Source of the DNA: Bacillota bacterium
Lineage (GTDB): Bacteria; Bacillota; Clostridia; Christensenellales; Aristaeellaceae
Assembly (NCBI GenBank): GCA_019137115.1
Contig: JAGVSV010000301.1
Span: 1-5,556, forward strand
DNA length: 5,556 nucleotides
Reading direction: 5' to 3'
Shown: positions 1 through 5,556 of the stretch, piece by piece
How the letters are laid out: each line of letters begins with the position of its first letter
How positions within the stretch are numbered: the stretch's first letter is position 1
The notes under the pieces: generated by a model
The model's database searches: none
Told to the model about the DNA's origin: nothing
The model's input: the letters and a program-made list of their open reading frames with translations, nothing else
Translations under genes and position numbers: made by a program

Positions 1-1
1 C

Positions 2-808
<807 letters not shown>

Positions 809-810
809 CG

Positions 811-2193
811 TCAGGGCAGAGCCTTGAGCATCCCCGCCATCGGCGTAGCAAAATACCCCGGCTCGTAGCACCAGTAGGTGTGCCCCCAGCCCCAGCTTTC
901 AAACAGATCAACCAGATATTTGCCGTGCGTGTTGGCCACCGGCGAGCCGCCCAGCGCGCCCCATTCGGTGACGATGACGGGCAGGTTGAGCGCGAGTTGT
1001 GTTTCCCGGTGGCGGGCAAAGATGCTGTGCGCGCGGCTGTCGCTCGCCAAGCCGATCGCGGGGGTGTCCACGACCAGGTCATAGCCGTGGGGCGCGAAAA
1101 CCTGGCGCGGATCGGGCTGCCCATTCGCCATAATGGGTGTGATGCCCGACGGGACGCCGATATTGCTGATGTAGTTGTGCCCGCGCAACAGGAAGCTGGT
1201 GCCGTCCACTTCGCGGATGGCGGTTGCCACGCGGTCAATGAACGGCGTGAGTACATCGCGCTCGAACGCAATCACCGGCGCGCTGCTCATTTCCCCCAGT
1301 TGACGGAAACGGTCGGCGTCGTTCAGAATTTCCAGCATGGCCAGCTTGCGCGCGGGGTCGGTAAACGCGGCAGCCATGCCGTCCACATCGCCGGGCGTGA
1401 CACCCAGCGCTTCGCGCTCCGCGTCAGTCAGCAGCGACAGGAAATTACCCAGCAACAGCCCGAACATCCCCTGAATCTCGCTGCCGGGGGCGGGTTCGTT
1501 GAGAAGATCATAGCCCAGCAGCGCGGGATGGCCGTGAAAGCGCGCCGCCAGCGTGCGCCAGCATCCCGCAAAATGGTCCTGCAGGCCAATGCCGGTATTC
1601 GGCACCGGCGCGTTTGCCCAGAACGCTTCCCAGCTTTCCTGCACGGCTTCGGAGAAAAGATAGGCATCGCTCCACAATGGAGTGGGCGTATAGGGTTTGT
1701 CGGTCAGCACCGCCCAGTCCGGCGCGCCGTCGGAAAAGCGCTGGGCGTACAAATCCTGGTGCATATCCAGGATGACGGCAATGCCTGCCTGCTCCGCCAG
1801 GTCGAGCTGCCGCCCGATGAAGTCAAAATACGTTTCATCATATTGCCCGGGGCTGGGTTCCACCGCCGCCCAGAGGATGCCCAGGCGCACCAGGTTGATG
1901 CCGCTCTGGGCAAAGCGATCCATCAGATCCTCCGGCCAATCCGGAATGAACCGCCAGCCACCTGCCACGCGCGAGCCCTTGTCAATCAGGTTGATGCCCC
2001 GCAGGCGCACGGCCTCGCCCTGGCGGTTGACCAGCCGCATGCCGTCTGTGACAAGCTGTACCGCGCCCATCGGTTGTCCGGGTATCGCGCGCATAAAAGG
2101 CACCTCCCTGGCAGCAACGTTTGGTGTGCCAACACACGCCCACAAAATGGCGCACGAACAAACCAGCGCCGTGATGCGTATGGCGTGCGTCAT
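811..2193 (-). CDS. Secreted GH5 glycoside hydrolase, endoglycoceramidase-like
   Basis: This is a 460-residue retaining beta-glycosidase of clan GH-A. Residues 1-28 look like a signal peptide: Arg6, a hydrophobic run from about 7 to 21, and a possible signal peptidase I site after NVAA. The catalytic barrel follows: RLRGINL (63-69), NLVRLGILW (100-108), VEPSPGQYDE (111-120), DMHQD (143-147), YDLLNEP with acid/base Glu233, PHG (368-370), VTEWG with nucleophile Glu410, and TYWCYEPG (439-446). The series RLG..W..VEP..G.YD, DMHQD, NEP and YW is the pattern of endoglycoceramidases and related GH5 enzymes, which release whole glycans from glycolipids. That exact substrate is inferred. About 75 residues (236-310), partly helical in appearance, separate NEP from the next barrel strand. 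The ATG at 2193 was chosen over upstream in-frame starts because a strong GGGAGGA site precedes it and the signal peptide begins there. It is the last minus-strand gene. Confidence 0.88.
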   Translation of the reverse strand: MTHAIRITALVCSCAILWACVGTPNVAAREVPFMRAIPGQPMGAVQLVTDGMRLVNRQGEAVRLRGINLIDKGSRVAGGWRFIPDWPEDLMDRFAQSGINLVRLGILWAAVEPSPGQYDETYFDFIGRQLDLAEQAGIAVILDMHQDLYAQRFSDGAPDWAVLTDKPYTPTPLWSDAYLFSEAVQESWEAFWANAPVPNTGIGLQDHFAGCWRTLAARFHGHPALLGYDLLNEPAPGSEIQGMFGLLLGNFLSLLTDAEREALGVTPGDVDGMAAAFTDPARKLAMLEILNDADRFRQLGEMSSAPVIAFERDVLTPFIDRVATAIREVDGTSFLLRGHNYISNIGVPSGITPIMANGQPDPRQVFAPHGYDLVVDTPAIGLASDSRAHSIFARHRETQLALNLPVIVTEWGALGGSPVANTHGKYLVDLFESWGWGHTYWCYEPGYFATPMAGMLKALP

Positions 2194-2197
2194 GCAT

Positions 2198-2204
2198 TCC
2201 TCCC
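2198..2204 (-). promoter_or_regulatory. Ribosome binding site of the GH5 gene
   Basis: On the minus strand GGGAGGA lies 4 bases before the ATG at 2193, with the GGAGG core 5 bases away. This is a near-ideal Shine-Dalgarno sequence. It decides the start, because the frame stays open upstream to about 2388 and would otherwise add 65 residues unlike any GH5 N-terminus. Confidence 0.85.
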
Positions 2205-2245
2205 GCGTGGTTGGGTCGGTTGGGGTTTTCGGTGTTTCTTTCGCC

Positions 2246-2254
2246 ATCATACCA
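2246..2254 (-). promoter_or_regulatory. Candidate extended -10 promoter for the GH5 gene
   Basis: On the minus strand the sequence TGGTATGAT fits the extended -10 form TGnTATnAT. It would place the transcript start near 2239 and give a leader of about 45 bases before the GH5 ATG. No good -35 box (TTGACA-like) is seen 16-19 bases upstream, so the call rests on the extended -10 alone. Confidence 0.35.
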
Positions 2255-2420
2255 TCTTTCTGCAAACCCATACGACGCACAAGGGATAGGGCAACGCTGT
2301 TTCGTGATACCCTTCGGACGGATGTTTGTTTCATCAATTTGGTCGGACATGTACATCGTCGGGTTGAACGTGTCCGGGATCTGTCCAAAGTTTGCTTCTT
2401 CGATGCCGCAGCGTTGCATC

Positions 2421-2434
2421 AGCACCATGGTGCT
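2421..2434. repeat. 14-base perfect palindrome, possible operator
   Basis: AGCACCATGGTGCT is identical to its reverse complement and lies in the non-coding gap about 230 bases upstream of the GH5 start. Its symmetry suits a dimeric regulator, but it has no match I can name (it is not a CcpA cre site). It sits well upstream of the candidate promoter. It could be chance. Confidence 0.3.
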
Positions 2435-2496
2435 AGCGAACCGGGCACACCGCGGCTTCGTATTCCCACATTCCGTGGAGAGGACTCCTATTACTG

Positions 2497-4266
2497 CTAT
2501 GCCAACAGCGGAACCACTTCCGCCAATGCCAGCATGTTGCTAACCTCCGACCAGCAACTCCCATTGAATACGCCGCCAACGCAGCGCGCCGTTTCCCAGT
2601 CTGACATATTCACCCGCTCGCAGATAAAGCCGGGCGGGAGCGCAGTTCCCTTGATTGGGCCGATAGGTTGCCCACCCCTGAGTGCATCGTCGGGCGCATC
2701 CCAGGAATGAATGGGTTTGTCTTTTGTGGACATGTACTGACTGATTGTTAAGGCGATGTCCCTAACCAACTCAAGATACAGTTCGTCCCCAGTCCAACGG
2801 TACAGCTTATACAGGCTGTCCCCGGACAGCGTACAAATACCTGGCGCTGAATGCTTGTTCTGGATGTTGGCAAACACACTTCCCACCGTTTTCATATCAT
2901 GGCGCGCAAACTCACTATACGCAGGGAAAAGATAGTTGTAGCTGACCGCCCAGCTGGAGCAATAATGCGCGCATTCGCGCGCATAGCGCAGCCATTTTTC
3001 CTCCTGTGTCGTTTCATACAGCGTCACAAAACTCTCCAATAAGCCAAAAGCACTCTCGCTATCCACACACTGCAGGATCTCCCCGGGTCCGCCCGTGGTA
3101 TATCCTCGGCACAGGTGCTCGTGGTAGTAGCTCTCGGCGCTTTCACCCGCCACGCGCAGGTATTCGGTGTCGCCAAAATAGCGGTAGGCGTCCGCCAGGC
3201 CCGCAGGAGCGATGCCCGCACTGGTCGAGCCGCCAACAACGACATCACCGGTAAACACATCAACAAATTGTCCAAACTGTCCATATCGGTTCCACAAGCG
3301 GACAAATGCGTCCGCAACTTTGCGCGCACCTGACTTGTATGCCTCCGGTACCGGTGTTCCGCGCTGCTCCATCAGTCGGAAGTGTTTGAACAGGAAGTAC
3401 AGCACGTCGGCCGATTTCCGGATCAGGTGCCAGTTATCGGCGCCCGGTACATCAAAACCGTCTCCGAAGACGTTCCCCTGGTGATCAACAATGCCATGGA
3501 ATAATCCACTGGGTGCCTGGGTCTCAAACAGAAAATCCAGCGTCTGGATACCACGCTGCCACTCCGAATCACCGCCCAGGCGCATCAGAGCGTAACTGCT
3601 CATCGCGCCGCCTACCCAACCCGGCTGCCAAACCTGAAACCGCGTCCTGTCCGTTCCCACCATGTAGAAGTTTTTCCCCATCTCCCAGTTCATTTTGTTG
3701 AACTTGTCCCGATGTATCTCAATCTGTTTTTCCGGCGGCATGACCTGAGGGCGCACTGCGTCCATCCCCATGATTTTCCGGTTCTCGAAAAACACCCGGT
3801 AGAATTCGGGAAGGCTCCCGCAGGCGAAATCCAGCACCTTGTGTGGAATGTCTACATCCTGTTCCGGCTCCTGTGATGGGTTCGAATGCATGGCGTTGGC
3901 TCGGTATACCTTCTCCCGTTGTGCGGGCCATGTCAGGCGGATCGTGCCACGCTCATAGGCAAGCCCTACGTTCTTGCCTGCGATCTGCTGAACGGTGAAA
4001 ACCAGCACGCCACGTTGCTCAGTTGCCGAGAAAACGCCCACTGCAGGGGTTGCGGCATCACCGGTGGTCACTTCGATCTTGCCGCTGCCATCCTTGTTTA
4101 ACCGCGGCACATCGGTGATGGTAATTGACATATCAAGCCGCGCCTCCTCGGGCGAAAACATCGGCGGGTATTTCCGCTTGAGCACTTCAAACTGGTTGCC
4201 GTTATAACAGCAAGCCGGAATCATCACATAATTGTCCGGTTGATAAGGCGTCTGAACTGTAACCAT
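2497..4266 (-). CDS. Uncharacterised putative (alpha/alpha)6-barrel glycosidase-like protein
   Basis: This 589-residue protein has no signal peptide or membrane segment, so it is probably cytoplasmic. Residues 1-125 look beta-rich (IPACCYNGN at 16-24, ITDVPRLNKDG at 50-60, GDAATPAVGVFS at 69-80), like an N-terminal beta-sandwich. From about 185 the chain is helical, with visible alpha-hairpin repeats at 354-381, 406-436 and 481-509, each of the form of a helix, a short turn such as FGDTEYL or TGDELYL, and a second helix. This is the pattern of six-hairpin glycosidases. Conserved-looking polar motifs are GGSTSAGIAPAG (345-356), TGGPGEILQ (391-399), DSESAFG (402-408), NKHSAPGICTLSGDS (470-484) and ERVNMSDWE (550-558). 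Asp402, Glu404, Asp457 and Glu550 are candidate catalytic acids, which is inference. The position next to a sugar-binding protein supports a glycan role. The start is ambiguous: ATG 4266 follows a weak GGCGAT site, while GTG 4278 lies directly after an in-frame TGA and adds 4 residues. Confidence 0.72.
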   Translation of the reverse strand: MVTVQTPYQPDNYVMIPACCYNGNQFEVLKRKYPPMFSPEEARLDMSITITDVPRLNKDGSGKIEVTTGDAATPAVGVFSATEQRGVLVFTVQQIAGKNVGLAYERGTIRLTWPAQREKVYRANAMHSNPSQEPEQDVDIPHKVLDFACGSLPEFYRVFFENRKIMGMDAVRPQVMPPEKQIEIHRDKFNKMNWEMGKNFYMVGTDRTRFQVWQPGWVGGAMSSYALMRLGGDSEWQRGIQTLDFLFETQAPSGLFHGIVDHQGNVFGDGFDVPGADNWHLIRKSADVLYFLFKHFRLMEQRGTPVPEAYKSGARKVADAFVRLWNRYGQFGQFVDVFTGDVVVGGSTSAGIAPAGLADAYRYFGDTEYLRVAGESAESYYHEHLCRGYTTGGPGEILQCVDSESAFGLLESFVTLYETTQEEKWLRYARECAHYCSSWAVSYNYLFPAYSEFARHDMKTVGSVFANIQNKHSAPGICTLSGDSLYKLYRWTGDELYLELVRDIALTISQYMSTKDKPIHSWDAPDDALRGGQPIGPIKGTALPPGFICERVNMSDWETARCVGGVFNGSCWSEVSNMLALAEVVPLLA

Positions 4267-4297
4267 TGATATCGCCACTCATTTCATTGTTATTCGG

Positions 4298-4333
4298 AAA
4301 AGGGAGACTGCCGCGCGTTATACAGTCTCCCTT
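4298..4333 (-). terminator. Intrinsic terminator or stabilising stem-loop after the solute-binding protein gene
   Basis: An 11-base perfect inverted repeat (AAGGGAGACTG at 4300-4310 and CAGTCTCCCTT at 4323-4333) encloses a 12-base loop. Read on the minus strand it begins 22 bases after the solute-binding protein stop and ends in TTTT. The T-tract is short, so termination may be partial. Only about 20 to 30 bases lie between it and the start of the next gene, too few for a separate promoter. Confidence 0.78.
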
Positions 4334-4355
4334 GGCTTACCGGGGAACGGTGGAG

Positions 4356-4715
4356 TTAATCGGAGTACTTCGCGCCAAACTCAATTGCCTTGGTGTACTC
4401 GGCATCAAACCATTCTACAAAATCGTTGATGCCCATTCCTTCGGCTTTCTCGATCATTTCGGCCTTGAGGGCGTTGTACTCGGCTTCGTCCTTGGCAAAG
4501 ACCATCCGCCAGGAAATGGTCTTGAGAACATCACCCACGCGGGCCGAGATCTGCTCCATCTCATCGGTAAAGGGTGGCATGGCGGCAAAAGGCGCCATAG
4601 CGATCCCATCATGCTGTCTCAGGTAGTCAATCTGATCCAGCGCCTTATAGTCGGCTTGCCATTCCTGCACCAGCTTGGTTTCGGCAAATCGTAGTGCCGC
4701 TGAGTCCCCATGCAT
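4356..4715 (-). CDS. C-terminal part of the ABC sugar-binding protein, in a shifted frame
   Basis: This frame encodes the last third of the solute-binding protein that begins at the right edge. True homologous sequence starts at about 4682 (ETKLVQEWQADYK); the residues before it (MHGDSAALRF) are out-of-frame translation. Typical features of the family's C-terminal end are seen: a short helix, APFAAMPPFTDEMEQI, then SWRMVFAKDEAEYNALKAEM and a closing helix through FVEWFDAEYTKAIEFG before the TAA at 4358-4356. The ATG at 4715 lies inside the upstream frame and is unlikely to be a real start. This segment joins the larger fragment upstream to make one gene of about 400 visible residues, and the strong stem-loop follows it. 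Confidence 0.8.
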   Translation of the reverse strand: MHGDSAALRFAETKLVQEWQADYKALDQIDYLRQHDGIAMAPFAAMPPFTDEMEQISARVGDVLKTISWRMVFAKDEAEYNALKAEMIEKAEGMGINDFVEWFDAEYTKAIEFGAKYSD

Positions 4716-5556
4716 TCAGTACCCCCAGAGAACCTCGTGCCAGGTTGTTCCCGCCCGGCAGCTCCTTGGTTGTATCCAGCAGATACTGGTACCCATCCTC
4801 CAGCACGTAGGGATTGTTATCCTTGTCCAGATCCCAGACAACGCCCCTGGGGCCATTCATGAGCTCAAGCAGTGCTTCGGGGTTGTACAACATGTCAACA
4901 AAGGCCATGCACTTCTCAGGGTATTTGGTGTTCTTGCCCACCGAAAGCGACCAGGCGCGGCCGGTAGGCCACATGCCCTGGTGCAGGATTTTGGCGTTCT
5001 TGGCGTTCACAGGCCGGAAGCCGATGCCATTGTTCTGATTCTCCTGGCTGTTAAACGTTCCAAGCGCCCATCCCCACCAGGAGAACAGGGTGCGCTCATC
5101 GGTTGCCTTTTGAAGAGCGTCATCAAAACGCTGGGTCATGGAATCCGGATCCATCAGCCCCATCTGGTTGGCGTCAAAGTACAGCTTCAAGCCCTTAAAA
5201 TACCAGCTGTCTTCGGCCAGAATGGAGCTGACACGGTTATTGTCCATGTGGTCGATTTCCACCAGCGTGCCTTCGTTGGGGTAGTTGATGCCGTTGATGT
5301 TGCCCAGCATGGACGCCAGGAACAGGTAGGAGCGGTCCCAATCCTTCCAGATGGAAAAGGCGTAGACTTTTTTGCCATCAGCGTTCGTGGGCATCAGATC
5401 CTGCATCTGTTTGAGCACACCCAGATAATCGTCCGATGTCGCAATCTCTGGGGAACCGATTTTTTTGTACAGATCATAGCGTATCCACGGGCCCCAGTTC
5501 ATGTTGCCATTTGGTTCCACTTCCACCTGGACGTTGGTGCCCAGCGAATAGGCTTT
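4645..5556 (-). CDS. ABC transporter extracellular sugar-binding protein (family 1), 5' partial, frameshifted
   Basis: Solute-binding proteins of this kind are anchored outside the membrane and deliver oligosaccharides to an ABC permease. The frame is open to the right edge (KAYSLGTNVQ precedes the GTG at 5526), so the signal peptide and roughly 130-160 residues are missing relative to the usual 520-560. Recognisable family features are WIRYDLYKKIG, DDYLGVLKQMQDLMP, DGKKVYAFSIWKDWD, the middle FDDALQKATDERTLFSWWGWALGTFN, then KNTKYPEKCMAFVDMLYNPEALLELMNGPRGVVWD and YVLEDGYQYLLD. After SLGVLNAWGLSGTTIC (about 4684) the frame reads RNQAGAGMASRL and stops, while the expected continuation lies in the next frame. 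The first gene of its transcript is beyond the window. The exact sugar cannot be read from the sequence. Confidence 0.88.
   Translation of the reverse strand, partial: KAYSLGTNVQVEVEPNGNMNWGPWIRYDLYKKIGSPEIATSDDYLGVLKQMQDLMPTNADGKKVYAFSIWKDWDRSYLFLASMLGNINGINYPNEGTLVEIDHMDNNRVSSILAEDSWYFKGLKLYFDANQMGLMDPDSMTQRFDDALQKATDERTLFSWWGWALGTFNSQENQNNGIGFRPVNAKNAKILHQGMWPTGRAWSLSVGKNTKYPEKCMAFVDMLYNPEALLELMNGPRGVVWDLDKDNNPYVLEDGYQYLLDTTKELPGGNNLARGSLGVLNAWGLSGTTICRNQAGAGMASRL
4678..4690 (-). other. Frameshift junction in the sugar-binding protein gene
   Basis: Homologous sequence leaves one frame after TTIC (codon tgc at 4686-4684) and resumes in the next as ETKLVQ (gaa at 4682-4680). Adding two bases after tgc would restore a continuous ...TTIC-P-ETKLVQ..., which resembles the PETG-type motif expected there. 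A one-base excess is the other reading. No slippery heptamer is present. Confidence 0.75.

Larger units (their letters stand above)
2194..2496 (-). other. 303-base intergenic region upstream of the GH5 gene
   Basis: This stretch separates the alpha/alpha protein gene from the GH5 gene. It holds the GH5 ribosome binding site, a candidate extended -10 box and a 14-base perfect palindrome. No hairpin with a T-tract follows the upstream stop at 2497, so read-through into GH5 is possible. One minus-strand frame stays open across the whole gap (ATG codons at 2428 and 2419), but neither start has a ribosome binding site and I do not recognise the peptide, so no gene is called. On two sampled lines the GC content is about 45-52%, lower than in the GH5 gene. 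Confidence 0.6.

Noticed and set aside
2128..2145. Lipoprotein lipobox (LWAC, Cys20) in the GH5 signal peptide
   Set aside because: Trp at the -2 position is atypical for a lipobox, and a better signal peptidase I site (NVAA) follows. A lipid anchor is not excluded but not supported.
880..2289. Long plus-strand open frame (469 codons) opposite the GH5 gene
   Set aside because: It is the antisense shadow of a GC-rich gene with clear GH5 catalytic motifs. Its translation is rich in Arg, His and Gln with no recognisable domain.
2194..2388. 65-residue N-terminal extension of the GH5 protein
   Set aside because: The extension is Arg- and Thr-rich with no family likeness, while the ATG at 2193 has a strong ribosome binding site and starts a signal peptide.
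1697..2710. Plus-strand open frame of 337 codons across the GH5 start and the gap
   Set aside because: It overlaps two better-supported minus-strand genes antisense, and its low-complexity Arg/Ser/Pro-rich translation matches no family.
2961..2990. Repeated GCGCGCAT-like motif
   Set aside because: It lies inside the alpha/alpha protein gene and is explained by Arg-Glu-Cys-Ala coding. It is not a spaced or symmetric array.
4678..4690. Programmed ribosomal frameshift in the binding-protein gene
   Set aside because: No slippery heptamer, stop-adjacent shift site or stimulatory hairpin is seen at the junction, and this protein family is not known to use frameshifting.

Overview
The window reads as a carbohydrate-foraging locus from a bacterium with fairly high GC. 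Hand counts on sampled lines run from about 45% to 73%. The clear GGGAGGA ribosome binding site and a solute-binding protein of the large family-1 type common in Paenibacillus and Clostridia suggest a Gram-positive Bacillota host. That placement is an inference from protein style, not a proven assignment.

Layout: the left edge (2-808, plus strand) holds most of murQ, the N-acetylmuramic acid 6-phosphate etherase of cell-wall recycling, cut at its 5' end by the window. Everything else is on the minus strand and reads right to left. First comes an ABC-transporter sugar-binding protein gene (5556 to 4356), cut at its start by the window edge and carrying an apparent frameshift near 4680-4690. 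A strong stem-loop (4298-4333) follows its stop. Next is a large cytoplasmic-looking protein (4266 to 2497) with alpha-hairpin repeats like those of (alpha/alpha)6-barrel glycosidases, which I cannot place in a characterised family. After a 303-base non-coding gap (2194-2496) comes a secreted family-5 glycoside hydrolase related to endoglycoceramidases (2193 to 811). Its stop codon lies 2 bases from the murQ stop, so the two units converge with no spacer.

Working model (inference): the GH5 enzyme acts outside the membrane on a beta-linked glycan or glycolipid headgroup. The solute-binding protein captures the released oligosaccharide for import, and the alpha/alpha protein, which has no signal peptide, processes it in the cytoplasm. 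The permease genes and any regulator would lie beyond the right edge. MurQ is on the opposite strand and need not belong to this pathway, although it also handles a sugar derivative. No tRNA, rRNA, CRISPR array, insertion sequence or phage gene was seen.
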